DNA of 64,000 bases from an uncultured Flavobacteriales bacterium (GTDB lineage: Bacteria > Bacteroidota > Bacteroidia > Flavobacteriales > Crocinitomicaceae), in the NCBI GenBank assembly GCA_946479285.1, contig CAMLFH010000003.1, positions 62,001 to 126,000 on the forward strand, given 5' to 3'. Each line of letters begins with the position of its first letter. Position 1 is the stretch's first letter. A program made the position numbers and the translations under genes. The notes under the pieces are model-generated. The model was not told the origin of the DNA. It ran no database searches and saw nothing but the letters and a program-made list of their open reading frames with translations. Positions 26,337 to 35,532 of this stretch are shown piece by piece.

Positions 26337-26380
26337 CCGGGTAACAGGTGGATCCGCCGCGGCGGACACTTATCTCCCGG
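26337..26380. repeat. G+C-rich palindromic element between convergent genes
   Basis: The core tccgccgcggcgga (26353-26366) is a perfect 14-bp palindrome. It is enclosed by gtg/cac and by ccggg/cccgg arms. It contrasts sharply with the A+T-rich surroundings and could be a REP-like element or a bidirectional terminator without T runs. Confidence 0.5.
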
Positions 26381-26386
26381 AACCAA

Positions 26387-27181
26387 TCAGAGGCGATTCT
26401 CAAGGATCTTTTGAATGTAGGAGTTGATTTGTTTTTTCTGCTTTCGTGATCCTTCATCATTCATTTCATTGTGTGTGATCTTCTTCAAGTGAATGATCTT
26501 TATTCCATTCCTCAAACATACTTCCTGAGAAGGAATCACTAATGAATCTGCAGTTTTATCTGTTGATCGCAGACTCGAAAATTGAGTCCTTGATACTTCT
26601 GGAATTGGAAAACGCAAATGGTCCAGCGTAATTACTTTCCGAATCAACTCCGGATGATCTTTTGCCGTCAAAACACTCATGTCTCCCCCATTTGAATGAC
26701 CAATTAGGTCGATCGAACTAATTTTTAGATCCGGGTGTTTCCGCTTGAAATCGTTCAGTACGAAAAGTATATTTTCTTCTCCACGAATCCAAAACGGCAT
26801 GCGGACAACCTGGATATTTCCTTCCTTTGGAATTAAGGGGTCGCCCAGTAATTCATGCTGAATACTTAAAGTCCAGAAACCCGTTTTTGCCAATCTTTTT
26901 GTCAGGTAGGAATAGTTCAGGTAATTGCGGGAATAATTCGATCCATAGCCGTGACTGAAAATAACCAGGCGGATGGAATCGTTTGAACTAGGTTTCACTT
27001 CCGGGGAGTACAAAGCATATGGAATCAGGCGATTTCGGACACTGTCGAGCACTTCAAATGTTTCGATCCTAATCTCCGTAGAAATTGGTTCATATTCGGA
27101 AGACATGGAGGCAAAAGCTGTAATGCTAAGAAGCAAAATTCCTCCCCAAATGGTATAAATGCGGTTTTTCCTTCGTTTCAT
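26387..27181 (-). CDS. Alpha/beta hydrolase with N-terminal membrane anchor or signal
   Basis: 264 residues. Residues 1-25 (RIYTIWGGILLLSITAFA after basic residues) form a signal peptide or anchor. The oxyanion loop FSHGYGSN is at 75-82 and the nucleophile elbow GHSNGG puts Ser at 163. A candidate catalytic His is in ITHNEMND near 236. The insertion HELLGDPLIP and the pattern of the core recall carboxylesterase/PAF-acetylhydrolase-like proteins, but the substrate is unknown. It follows the 295-residue exported protein with a 2-nt gap, so the two form an operon. Confidence 0.8.
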   Translation of the reverse strand: MKRRKNRIYTIWGGILLLSITAFASMSSEYEPISTEIRIETFEVLDSVRNRLIPYALYSPEVKPSSNDSIRLVIFSHGYGSNYSRNYLNYSYLTKRLAKTGFWTLSIQHELLGDPLIPKEGNIQVVRMPFWIRGEENILFVLNDFKRKHPDLKISSIDLIGHSNGGDMSVLTAKDHPELIRKVITLDHLRFPIPEVSRTQFSSLRSTDKTADSLVIPSQEVCLRNGIKIIHLKKITHNEMNDEGSRKQKKQINSYIQKILENRL

Positions 27182-27183
27182 AA

Positions 27184-28071
27184 TTACTTGGAAAGCAGTG
27201 TGAAGTTTACACCATCCACTGTAACTGTTCTTTCCTTATCATCCGAGTAACTGATTTTGTAAACCAATTTCTTACCGTTCGTATTTGTCACTTCAGTCAT
27301 CTCGGACCAAATGCTGCCCAAGCAGCTTTCAACCTGTTCTTCCTTATAATCCGTTAAATTACCTTTCGCATCGAAGGTCAATAACACATAACCTATTTCT
27401 GAACCGGCGCCGCACATCCCATTCGGATTGGACCTGGACATCAGTTCATAGTTCAGCATCACTTTACAGCCTGTTGCATCCATTTTTTCGGCAAAAACGG
27501 AATACCCCTGATAAAACGGACCAAACTGCTTCAAATCAATGTGCTTTTTGTTTTTTGGACTAAATTGAAGAACCAAAAACTCATTTCTACCTGTTAGATT
27601 AATGTCACTCGTATTAAAATTCACTTTCAATTCCTTCTTATCATTCTTCCAGGTTCCATTGTAGGAATAATCTCCGTAAGCAAATTCAAACTTCTCAAGA
27701 TATCCGGAACGATTACTCAAATCCTCCACGACTTCCCACACATTGGAAGCTGAAGAAGTGAAATCTTTAATACTGTCTGCACGTTTCTGATCCGCGAATT
27801 GGTAGAGTGAAAAACGGTCCGTACAAACACCGATCAAAGGAATTTTCTTTTTGACATTGTCGTAATAATACCAGCCGGAAACCGTGTGACTGGTTCCATC
27901 TTCAAAAAACTCGTCGAATTTCAGGTACATCGTAATCGGGTATTTTTCGTCAATCGTTCCATGAATGATCTGGTCATTGATCGTAAACTTATCGATGTAG
28001 ACTTTTTTGTCCTGGGCATTTAAAGAAACTACTGCAAAAAAAAGGAATAGTGAAGTGATGACTATTTTCAT
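27184..28071 (-). CDS. Exported protein of unknown function
   Basis: 295 residues with signal peptide MKIVITSLFLFFAVVSLNAQ. The mature protein is beta-rich (YPITMYLKFDEFFEDG, VSGWYYYDNVKKKIPLIG, GTWKNDKKELKVNF) and has a pair of Cys residues near the end (GMCGAGS, SCLGS). The YYY...G(V)W repeats resemble lipocalin-like or META-type modules found in Bacteroidota, but no family is recognised. The alpha/beta hydrolase gene follows after 2 nt, so the products probably act together in the envelope. Confidence 0.7.
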   Translation of the reverse strand: MKIVITSLFLFFAVVSLNAQDKKVYIDKFTINDQIIHGTIDEKYPITMYLKFDEFFEDGTSHTVSGWYYYDNVKKKIPLIGVCTDRFSLYQFADQKRADSIKDFTSSASNVWEVVEDLSNRSGYLEKFEFAYGDYSYNGTWKNDKKELKVNFNTSDINLTGRNEFLVLQFSPKNKKHIDLKQFGPFYQGYSVFAEKMDATGCKVMLNYELMSRSNPNGMCGAGSEIGYVLLTFDAKGNLTDYKEEQVESCLGSIWSEMTEVTNTNGKKLVYKISYSDDKERTVTVDGVNFTLLSK

Positions 28072-28167
28072 TTGATCATTTTAAAACACAAAAAGCGAAG
28101 AATTAATTCATTCATAAAAGACTTCTGATCGAAATTACAATAAATAGTCGCTTGGCCCGAAATTGAA

Positions 28168-28204
28168 GTACAAAAAAATCCGGCAGTGATAGCCTGCCGG
28201 ATTT
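28168..28204 (-). terminator. Rho-independent terminator of the TetR-RND operon
   Basis: A perfect 11-bp stem (aaatccggcag at 28176-28186 with ctgccggattt at 28194-28204) and a 7-nt loop; the minus strand continues into seven T residues. Confidence 0.88.
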
Positions 28205-28222
28205 CCATTGGTGTTAGTTAAT

Positions 28223-31200
28223 TTAAATCACTCCGTGAACGGTAGCATCGTCTTCTCCTTCGAGATTTATTTTCTTTTTCGTGAATTTTGCCTGCAATCT
28301 ATCAACGATGTAATACATCATTGGTACCACAATAATAGTCAAGAACATTGAACTTGTCAACCCCCCGATCAAAATCCAGGCTAATCCGTTCTTCCATTCT
28401 GCTCCGGAACCTGTTGCAGTTGCAATCGGGATCATACCAACAATCATAGCGATCGTGGTCATTAAAATCGGACGCATCCGTTCGCGAACAGACTCTAAAA
28501 GAGCATTATACGTAGATCGGCCTTCCGTTTTCAGATGGTTGGCGAAATCCACGATCAGGATGGCATTCTTGGCCACGAGTCCTAAGAGCATCAACATTCC
28601 GAGCATGGTAAAGATTCCCATATTCGAAGAAGAAAGGTTCAGAGCCAAAATTGCCCCGATCAGGGAAACGAAGATCGAGAAGATTACAACAAACGGATAA
28701 ATAAAGTTGTCGTAAAGTGCAACCATGATCAGGTAAACGAGGATCAACCCAATTCCCATTGCCGTTCCCAGTGCTCCCATGGATTCTTTGGAACGTTTTA
28801 CTTCTCCTCCCCAAAGCATGCGCACATTTTTATCCAGTGGTGCTTTTTTCAAATACTTCGTAATGGAATCAGCAACCGTACCGGCAGCCGTACCCAGAAC
28901 ATAAGATCTCAAAGTAGTGTTTGAAATACGGTTTTTACGTTCTAGCTGACCGTATCCGTTCTCAATGGAAACATCTGCAAATTCTCCCAAACGCACTTGT
29001 TTTCCGTCGTTGGTAACGAAAGCCATTTCTTTGATATTGTCTACGTTACTTCTGTCGTATTTATCCAGCATGATGCGGATATCATACTCCTCGCCTTTGA
29101 CGTCAAAACGGGCATCATCATTTCCGGTCAAACCGTTCTGAAGCTGCATTCCCACACTTGCAATCGGCAAGCCCAACTGCCCCATTTTCTCACGATCCAG
29201 GTCGATTCGAACTTCCGGAGAGAATTCATCGGTAGAAATGCTCGGATCTTTTGCTCCGGGAATAGTTAAAATGTGTTGTTTCAGTCTCTTCGCTTCTTTC
29301 ATCAAGAGGTCAGAATCATCGGAAGAAAGGAAAATCTCGATCGGAGCTTCTTCCGAATCAACCATTCCCATGTTCAGGGCTTTCACCTCTACTCCCGGAT
29401 ATTTATCCTGGATCTTCTTACGGATTTCACTCATGTAATTCAAAGTCGGATACTTTTTCTGCATATCCTTCTTCATTTTCACCGTGATCTCAGACCTGTT
29501 TTCCTGTCCGAAAGAAGCTGCTCCCATCCCGGAAGATGGTCCACCGACGTTTGCAAAAACAATATCGATCACGTCTTTCTGAGCAAGGATCATCTGCTCG
29601 ATTTCCAAAGTGGTCGCGTTATTTTCTTCGAAAGTGGTACTCTTGTCATATTTCAGTTTGATCATGAATTTCCCCTGATCTCCCTGTGCAACGAATTCCT
29701 GCCCCACAATTCCAAGTCCCATGGTAGCAAAACTGGCAACGAAGATCACCAGGATTCCAAGTCCCATAATAATCTTGTGTCTCAAGGACCAGCCAACCAA
29801 TTTCACATATCCTTCCGTAAAGGAATGAATAATACGCTCAAACCACATCAGGAAACGCTGGAACGGGTTTTTCGGATTCAGTTTTACTTCTTTTGCCAAG
29901 CGGGAAGCCAGCCATGGAGTCAGTGTAAAACACACCAATAATGACATCAATGTAGACACAACTACTACGATAGAGAACTGGCGCAGGATATCCGAAATGG
30001 TTCCTTCGATGAAAACCACCGGAGAGAATACCACGACATCCACCAAAGTAATTGCCAATGCAGTAAAACCGATTTCATTTCGTCCGTCTAAAGCAGCTTT
30101 TCTCCGGCCTTTACCCATTTGCAGGTGGCGGTAAATATTCTCCAGTACCACAATCGAGTCATCCACAAGAATACCGATCACCAAAGACATTGCCAGCAAG
30201 GTCATCAGGTTCAGTGTATAGCCAAGCAGGTACATTGCAATGAAAGTAGAGATCAAAGATGCCGGAATGGCAATCAATACGATCAATGCATTTCTAAAAC
30301 TGTGAAGGAACAACATCATTACCGCAGCTACCAAAAGTACCGCCAATTCCAAATCGTGCAATACCGCATCCACCGATTCAATGGTTGGAAGCGAAGTATC
30401 TGTTGCTACTGTAAATTTAATTCCTTCTTCCTTGTATTTCTCTTCAATTTCTTTGAATTTGACCTTCGTCAGGTTTGCCATATCCACGGCATTCGCATCA
30501 CTTTGCTTTTTAACACGAAGACCTATTCCATTCAGTCCGTTGAAACGGCTCACAGTTACCACATCTTCCGATCCGTCTGTTACGTCAGCTACGTCTCCCA
30601 AACGAACCGAAGAAGTTCCGTCCGTATAAATGATCAGGTTCTTCAGATCATCAACCGTTTGGAATTTCCCTGCCAGACGAACAGTCATCTGCTCCGTGTC
30701 ATTTTTCAGCTTACCGGTTGGAAACTCTACGTTTGCCGAAGCAACAATCTGGTTTACCTGCATCAAAGTCAAGCCGTACATCTTCAGACGATCTTTGTCC
30801 ACATCTACCCGGAATGCTCTTTTCTCGCCCCCGATCACCTGAACTTCAGCAACCCCTTTTGTTTGTTTAATCTGCGGAAGGATTTCTTTGTCCATCAGCT
30901 CCATAAACTCCCGATCGTTCATTTTTGTAGCGATCGCACTTACCTGCAATACAGGAGATGCATTCGGTTCAATTTTAGCAATCGTTGGAGCTTTGGCACC
31001 TTCAGGTAAATCATTCAGAATGTTATTGACCTTCCTCTGAGCATCTTCCAATGCCATATCAATATCTGCGGAAGCTTTAAATTCGAGCATTACGACAGAT
31101 GCATTGTCCATCGAAAATGTAGTTACTTCTGAGATATTTTCCAGACCGCTCAAGGCATCTTCCAATGGCTTGGCTACTTGTGTCTCTACCGTAGCAGGAG

Positions 31201-31363
31201 AAGCACCGGGATATAAAGTTGTAATTGTGAGAATTGGCGGAGAAAAATCCGGCAACAGCTCATAGCTCAACTGATTATAACTTATCAGACCTCCACCAAT
31301 CAGAATTGTAAAGATTACAATAATGAAGGACGGTCTCTTAATGGATAATTCCGTTAATGTCAT
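28223..31363 (-). CDS. RND efflux permease, HAE1/AcrB type
   Basis: 1046 residues, normal for the family. It has the fixed pattern of one N-terminal membrane helix, a large periplasmic porter/docking domain, six helices, a second periplasmic domain and five helices. The proton relay is intact: GILVDDSIVVLENI in TM4 near residue 400, and LGLVAKNAILIVDFA in TM10 with the Lys. It pumps hydrophobic or amphipathic compounds out of the periplasm using the proton gradient, in complex with the adaptor and TolC-like protein encoded just upstream. The absence of a CusA-type Met site speaks against metal transport. The substrate cannot be read. Confidence 0.93.
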   Translation of the reverse strand: MTLTELSIKRPSFIIVIFTILIGGGLISYNQLSYELLPDFSPPILTITTLYPGASPATVETQVAKPLEDALSGLENISEVTTFSMDNASVVMLEFKASADIDMALEDAQRKVNNILNDLPEGAKAPTIAKIEPNASPVLQVSAIATKMNDREFMELMDKEILPQIKQTKGVAEVQVIGGEKRAFRVDVDKDRLKMYGLTLMQVNQIVASANVEFPTGKLKNDTEQMTVRLAGKFQTVDDLKNLIIYTDGTSSVRLGDVADVTDGSEDVVTVSRFNGLNGIGLRVKKQSDANAVDMANLTKVKFKEIEEKYKEEGIKFTVATDTSLPTIESVDAVLHDLELAVLLVAAVMMLFLHSFRNALIVLIAIPASLISTFIAMYLLGYTLNLMTLLAMSLVIGILVDDSIVVLENIYRHLQMGKGRRKAALDGRNEIGFTALAITLVDVVVFSPVVFIEGTISDILRQFSIVVVVSTLMSLLVCFTLTPWLASRLAKEVKLNPKNPFQRFLMWFERIIHSFTEGYVKLVGWSLRHKIIMGLGILVIFVASFATMGLGIVGQEFVAQGDQGKFMIKLKYDKSTTFEENNATTLEIEQMILAQKDVIDIVFANVGGPSSGMGAASFGQENRSEITVKMKKDMQKKYPTLNYMSEIRKKIQDKYPGVEVKALNMGMVDSEEAPIEIFLSSDDSDLLMKEAKRLKQHILTIPGAKDPSISTDEFSPEVRIDLDREKMGQLGLPIASVGMQLQNGLTGNDDARFDVKGEEYDIRIMLDKYDRSNVDNIKEMAFVTNDGKQVRLGEFADVSIENGYGQLERKNRISNTTLRSYVLGTAAGTVADSITKYLKKAPLDKNVRMLWGGEVKRSKESMGALGTAMGIGLILVYLIMVALYDNFIYPFVVIFSIFVSLIGAILALNLSSSNMGIFTMLGMLMLLGLVAKNAILIVDFANHLKTEGRSTYNALLESVRERMRPILMTTIAMIVGMIPIATATGSGAEWKNGLAWILIGGLTSSMFLTIIVVPMMYYIVDRLQAKFTKKKINLEGEDDATVHGVI

Positions 31364-31377
31364 GACCTTAATTTATT

Positions 31378-32427
31378 TTAGTTGGTTTTAACATTTGCTT
31401 TGTCCTGAAGATTTACCTGACCTTTTACAACGATCACATCTCCTTTTTGAATACCGCTTACCACTTCGATATATTCTCCGTCAGCGGTACCTGCATTGAA
31501 AGTTGTTAAATGAGCAACTTTGTTACGGACAACATATACCTGCGGATTTTTGGATGATCCAACCAAAGCAACACGCGGAACAGCAAGTCGGGTAACACTT
31601 TCATTGTTTGTTAACCGGACCGAACCGTACATTCCTGCCATCAATTCCCTTTTCGCGTTTGGAACTGTGATCTGAATCTTAAAATTGTGAGCTCTGTCTG
31701 CAACTACCGAAATATTTGTGATCTTTCCTGCAAAATCCCTGTCTCCGTAAATATCTGCACGGACAGAAACCGCCTGACCTAATCGGAATTTCAATACATC
31801 TCTTTCCGGAACGTTTACCGTCAATTTCAGGCTGGAAATATCTGTTAGTTCAAACAACGGAGTTCCCTGTCCGACAAAAGATCCCAAATCGATCAGTTTC
31901 TTGGTTACTACACCTGAATAAGGCGCTGTAATCGAAGTACTCCTGATCTGTTTCTGGATTTGTTTCTTCTGCAACTCACCTGATTTAACCCCTAATCGCG
32001 TTTTCTCTACCTGAACCCCGGAAACTGCGTTTTCTTTTTCCAGGTTTGAATAACGTCTGTCGTCATTTTTCTGACCTTCCAACCCAACTTCTGCATTCTC
32101 CAATTGCAATTGAAGCATGTCGTCATCTACTTTTGCAAGAAGCTGACCCTGTCTTACCTGGTCACCTTCCTGAAAACGAATGCTTACCAGTTTTCCGTTT
32201 GCATCGGACCCAATTACATTCTGACGGGAAGGCTCAAATGTTCCCAGGAAAGAAAGTGAACTTTCAAATGAATGAGTAGTTGGATACCCGGTCTTTACCA
32301 AAACCGCAGCTTTGACATCATTGATAAATATTTTTGCCTTAACCTCTTTACTGTTAGACATTAATTTAAATACAATTAGTCCTACCAAAACTACTGCTAC
32401 GATGACTATTGTGATAACTCTTTTCAT
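31378..32427 (-). CDS. RND efflux periplasmic adaptor (HlyD/MFP family)
   Basis: 349 residues. An N-terminal membrane segment (MKRVITIVIVAVVLVGLIVF) anchors it. Then come the split lipoyl half-domains (GKLVSIRFQEGDQVRQGQLLAKVDD and ITAPYSGVVTKKLIDLGSFVGQG), flanking an alpha-hairpin, a beta-barrel domain and a membrane-proximal domain (GVTIVVKGQVNLQDKANV region at the end). It joins the permease to the outer-membrane channel. It is third in the operon, 26 nt after tolC and 14 nt before the permease. Confidence 0.92.
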   Translation of the reverse strand: MKRVITIVIVAVVLVGLIVFKLMSNSKEVKAKIFINDVKAAVLVKTGYPTTHSFESSLSFLGTFEPSRQNVIGSDANGKLVSIRFQEGDQVRQGQLLAKVDDDMLQLQLENAEVGLEGQKNDDRRYSNLEKENAVSGVQVEKTRLGVKSGELQKKQIQKQIRSTSITAPYSGVVTKKLIDLGSFVGQGTPLFELTDISSLKLTVNVPERDVLKFRLGQAVSVRADIYGDRDFAGKITNISVVADRAHNFKIQITVPNAKRELMAGMYGSVRLTNNESVTRLAVPRVALVGSSKNPQVYVVRNKVAHLTTFNAGTADGEYIEVVSGIQKGDVIVVKGQVNLQDKANVKTN

Positions 32428-32453
32428 TTCTATATAAGTTAATCTGATTACTA

Positions 32454-33755
32454 CTATTTAACGTTTCCAATATTCTTTAAATACTCCAATTCTGCCTGAC
32501 GCAATTGAACGTATGACACAACCAGGTTTGTTTGTGCCTGCTGCAAATCCGTGCTTGCTTTTACCAAATCATTGGAATCAACCGTTCCTTCATTGTATTG
32601 CAGTTCTGTTTGTCTGTAAACACTCTGTGAGAGCTTCAACTGTTCCTGAGCAATTCCTAATGAGTTGACCTGGATTTCGATCTGGCGTTTTGCATTTTCA
32701 GTCTGCATATGCAGCTGCTGCGTCAACAAATCTTCCTGGTTCTCGAGTTTCATGTGCGCAATCTTGGTTACTTTTTGTTTGTAGAATTTTTCCATTCCGT
32801 CAAACAGCGTCCAATCCAAACGAATTCCTAAAAATGCCGATGGAATTCCCTGGCGAACCTTGTCTTCAGGCTTCATGTTGTAGGTATAATTGTATCCTGC
32901 AACAAAAGCCAGCGAAGGTAAATAAGCCATGTTATTTCCTTTTTTCTCCTGGTCGTTCATACGAATCTGTGCTCCCACCAATTCCAATTCCGGGTAGTTT
33001 ATCGTATTTCCGTCTACTAAAATTGATTTCTCTACCAGGTCATCGGATGCTAATGTAATTTTCTGATCTTCCGGTATGCCAATCAGGATTTTCAGCAACA
33101 TCTCCAATTGATCTTTGTTTGCCAAAAGCGTCTGCTTTGCATTAACCGAATTCAAACGGTTGATTCGAAGCTTATCTACTTCTGTTTTAACAATCAATTT
33201 TTGACGCTCCATTGCCTCCATATTACCAATCAGGCGGTCAATGTTCACCAGGTTCGAATCCACAAATGAAATTTGCTTATTAATTGCCTGCAGATTAAAA
33301 AAGGTATTTGCAACCTGCGTTTTACTGTCGCGCTCTGTGATTTTTTGCTGAAGTTCAATGACTTCCTGCTGAATTTTCAGAGTGGCAATTCCATAATTAA
33401 TCTGTGGATTGAACAAAATTTGCTGTAACTGGATGGAGTTACTAAAAACGTATGGAACACCAAATTTTACGGTTTGGTAAGTCCCCGGAGCACCTCCGAA
33501 AATTTCACCTGGTAATAATTGTCCCGGGATAATCGCGTTGTACCTGTAATCAGCATTCGCTGTAATTTTTGGGTAACGCGCAGTTAAATAGGAAGAAACC
33601 TGGCTTTTATTCATTGCTACGTCCAACCGGGAGTTAACAATGGATAAATTAGCCGTATCCGCCATTTTCAAACAAGTTTCAAGGTCTAATACCTGGGCAG
33701 AAGCACTGCTTCCAACTCCTAAGACCATGAGTACACCTAAAAAACCATTTCTCAT
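32454..33755 (-). CDS. TolC family outer-membrane efflux protein
   Basis: 433 residues with a signal peptide ending near SSASAQ (residue 20). Two homologous halves of long coiled helices and short strands are visible (SYLTARYPKITANADYRYN and NNMAYLPSLAFVAGYNYTYN), each followed by heptad-rich helices ending in QAELEYLKNIGNVK. It forms the trimeric exit duct of the tripartite pump. The gene lies 26 nt downstream of the TetR gene. Confidence 0.92.
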   Translation of the reverse strand: MRNGFLGVLMVLGVGSSASAQVLDLETCLKMADTANLSIVNSRLDVAMNKSQVSSYLTARYPKITANADYRYNAIIPGQLLPGEIFGGAPGTYQTVKFGVPYVFSNSIQLQQILFNPQINYGIATLKIQQEVIELQQKITERDSKTQVANTFFNLQAINKQISFVDSNLVNIDRLIGNMEAMERQKLIVKTEVDKLRINRLNSVNAKQTLLANKDQLEMLLKILIGIPEDQKITLASDDLVEKSILVDGNTINYPELELVGAQIRMNDQEKKGNNMAYLPSLAFVAGYNYTYNMKPEDKVRQGIPSAFLGIRLDWTLFDGMEKFYKQKVTKIAHMKLENQEDLLTQQLHMQTENAKRQIEIQVNSLGIAQEQLKLSQSVYRQTELQYNEGTVDSNDLVKASTDLQQAQTNLVVSYVQLRQAELEYLKNIGNVK

Positions 33756-33781
33756 CTTAAATCTTTGTTTAAATGAAGTGT

Positions 33782-34402
33782 TTATATATTTGTTTTCGGG
33801 ATAAATAAGTACCCGATCAGCATTTCCGTAACATATTGTTTTTGGAGCACCAAACGCTCCTGGTATTCCTCTTCCGACAAACTGTTCAGGTATTTCATTA
33901 AAGGTTTCGCCATGAATGGATAGTGACAGTTCGACATGATCATCAACATAATATTTGTGAGGTCCACTTTGCGGATAATCCCTTTTTCCTGGGCATCCAA
34001 TAATTCTTCAAAAACTCCTGTAGCTGCAATTTTATCCAGAATCCCGGCATGATCAAACTCGCATTTATCACCTCTTGAAAGTTCAGAGAGTATAAAGCGC
34101 GGGATATCCTGATGGGTAGTGAGGAATTCAAACTCACGTTCAATGAAAATGCGCATTTTGGCTTCCAAACCAAGTTCGGATTTGAAAACCTCGATAGTTG
34201 AAAGCATGAAATCTTCCAACACGGAATTAAAAATAAGTTTGAATAATTCTTTTTTGGAGCAGAAATAGTAGTTTACAAGAGCCACATTCATTCCGGCTGC
34301 CTTGGCTATTTCCCGGGAAGTACAGCCGTCAAATCCCTTGGCAATAAAGACAGTCTTTGCTGCGCCCCGGATCTTTTCTTCTGTAGATAGTTCTTTGCTC
34401 AT
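33782..34402 (-). CDS. TetR/AcrR family regulator of the RND operon
   Basis: 206 residues from the ATG at 34402 (MSKELSTEEKIRGAAKTVF). A frame extension to 34435 would run through the -7 box and is rejected. The helix-turn-helix is standard: GFDGCTSREIAKAAGMNVALVNYYF, here noted as TSREIAKAAGMNVALVNYYF at residues ~28-47, followed by SKKELF. The C-terminal ligand domain is unrevealing. It is the first gene of its own pump operon, and a palindrome overlaps the promoter, so autorepression relieved by a pump substrate is likely. Confidence 0.92.
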   Translation of the reverse strand: MSKELSTEEKIRGAAKTVFIAKGFDGCTSREIAKAAGMNVALVNYYFCSKKELFKLIFNSVLEDFMLSTIEVFKSELGLEAKMRIFIEREFEFLTTHQDIPRFILSELSRGDKCEFDHAGILDKIAATGVFEELLDAQEKGIIRKVDLTNIMLMIMSNCHYPFMAKPLMKYLNSLSEEEYQERLVLQKQYVTEMLIGYLFIPKTNI

Positions 34403-34419
34403 ATTTTTTAAAATCGCGA

Positions 34420-34427
34420 CAAATTTA
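34420..34427 (-). promoter_or_regulatory. -7 box of the TetR-RND operon
   Basis: TAAATTTG on the minus strand matches the consensus exactly, 17 nt before the ATG at 34402. No TTTG is placed as a -33; the spacer holds the operator instead. Confidence 0.6.
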
Positions 34428-34437
34428 AACAACAATT

Positions 34438-34453
34438 TTAAACAAGCGTTTAA
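34438..34453. promoter_or_regulatory. Probable TetR operator
   Basis: A 16-bp palindrome, ttaaac-aagc-gtttaa, starts 11 bp upstream of the -7 box and so covers the spacer to the -33 position. The aaac-nnn-cgttt core is common among TetR-family operators that control efflux. Confidence 0.55.
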
Positions 34454-34651
34454 CTTTTATCGATTTAATAATTAAAATAGACCAAATCCCGTGTTAAACC
34501 GGGTCATTTTAAGTTAAATTAACTATTAAACAGGGCAAATTTCGTTACAGAATGAATAGCATACTACCAAAAATCGGCGAATGGTAACTAAAATACTGTG
34601 AATGGTGGAAAGGATTCAATAAGCATAGCTTATTAACGTTCAAAATGTTCC

Positions 34652-34690
34652 AAAAAAAAGTTCAAAGAGTAAAATTACATTTGAACTTTT
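34652..34690 (-). terminator. A+T-rich terminator after the barrel protein gene
   Basis: A perfect 11-bp inverted repeat (aaaagttcaaa at 34656-34666, tttgaactttt at 34680-34690) with a 13-nt loop. On the minus strand the stem runs into eight T residues. It is built from the gttcaaa motif also found at 21289-21316. Confidence 0.6.
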
Positions 34691-34718
34691 AAACCGTTAA
34701 ACTTTTTGAACTTGCTAA

Positions 34719-35429
34719 TTATTCTCCTTCATCCAGGAAAACATCTGAGCGCTTATTGTTGAAATACAATGAAATGGCGAATCCAACAAAGATAGATTGT
34801 GTGGGTGCTCTTAAATCCTTTGCGGTATATCCTCCGGAAGATGTTGAACCAATGCGGCTTCCTGTAAATTGATAGCCGGTAAAATTATATCCTACGATCC
34901 ACCGATAAGCAACAGCTTCGTCCGAAGCCAGGATAATAGAAAACAGCGGTTCCACGTATGCAGCAATAACATCCTGCTTTCCATAAACTTTATTTCCGGA
35001 TGTGGTGAACCAGTGTTGTGCAACACCTCCGCGGACGCCAAACTCTAAACCTAAACGTGGCCCAACCCAGCTTGTCCAGCCCAATTCAATATCTCCTCCC
35101 AAAACATGCATGCCGCCTGTCATGGAGTATACTTTCTGGTGATTGGAAACAGAATCATTGCTTACATTCGGTTCAAAAGGAATGCGGAACTGGTTCACTT
35201 TGTAATACATGTATTTCGGTCCGAAAGCAACATACCAATGTTTGAAAGGTTTGTATTGGATTTTCGGATGGGCATAAACCAATCCATTCAGGTAATTCCG
35301 GAACATTTTATTTCCCATCCCGGCAGGCAGCATCACTTCACCTGTTATACTCCACTTATCATTCTCAATCTGCGCATTGGAATGAGCAAATGATCCTAAA
35401 ATGAACAACAGTACCAGAATTTTTTTCAT
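34719..35429 (-). CDS. Predicted outer-membrane beta-barrel protein
   Basis: 236 residues with signal peptide MKKILVLLFILGSFAHSNAQ. The mature part has alternating hydrophobic strands rich in Tyr, Gly and Trp (KHWYVAFGPKYMYYKV, LGGDIELGWTSWVGPRLGLEFGVRGG, broken as LGGDIELGWTSW and GPRLGLEFGVRGG, and SIFVGFAISLYFNN). This is the pattern of an 8-strand barrel. It has an acidic tail (DVFLDEGE), which is unusual for a barrel whose last strand normally ends in Phe. No named family is recognised. It is monocistronic. Confidence 0.65.
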   Translation of the reverse strand: MKKILVLLFILGSFAHSNAQIENDKWSITGEVMLPAGMGNKMFRNYLNGLVYAHPKIQYKPFKHWYVAFGPKYMYYKVNQFRIPFEPNVSNDSVSNHQKVYSMTGGMHVLGGDIELGWTSWVGPRLGLEFGVRGGVAQHWFTTSGNKVYGKQDVIAAYVEPLFSIILASDEAVAYRWIVGYNFTGYQFTGSRIGSTSSGGYTAKDLRAPTQSIFVGFAISLYFNNKRSDVFLDEGE

Positions 35430-35456
35430 GAAACCTTAATTTTATGCTTAAATCTA

Positions 35457-35464
35457 CAAAAGTA
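35457..35464 (-). promoter_or_regulatory. -7 box of the barrel protein gene
   Basis: TACTTTTG on the minus strand, exact match, 27 nt before the ATG at 35429. Confidence 0.5.
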
Positions 35465-35520
35465 TTTTTACAGATAACGCAGAAATTGATCAAACATTAC
35501 CAGAGATTGAACATACCTTC

Positions 35521-35528
35521 TAATTTTG
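35521..35528 (+). promoter_or_regulatory. -7 box of the DMT transporter gene
   Basis: TAATTTTG, exact match, ends 4 nt before the ATG at 35533 and predicts a leaderless transcript. Confidence 0.55.
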
Positions 35529-35532
35529 TGAA

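Larger units (their letters stand above)
34403..34718. other. Intergenic region of 316 bp
   Basis: It holds the TetR promoter and operator at its left, and the minus-strand terminator and gttcaaa-type repeats at its right (34637-34715). Between about 34460 and 34635 I see only A+T-rich sequence and no gene. Confidence 0.6.

Noticed and set aside
30119..31009. 296-codon plus-strand reading frame opposite the RND permease
   Set aside because: It is antisense to the well-supported permease, and its protein is rich in His, Gln and Cys without any domain. The same applies to 29273-29941.
33240..33265. ggttcgaatcc stretch resembling a tRNA T-arm
   Set aside because: It lies within the TolC-family gene in a conserved coding stretch, with no cloverleaf around it.
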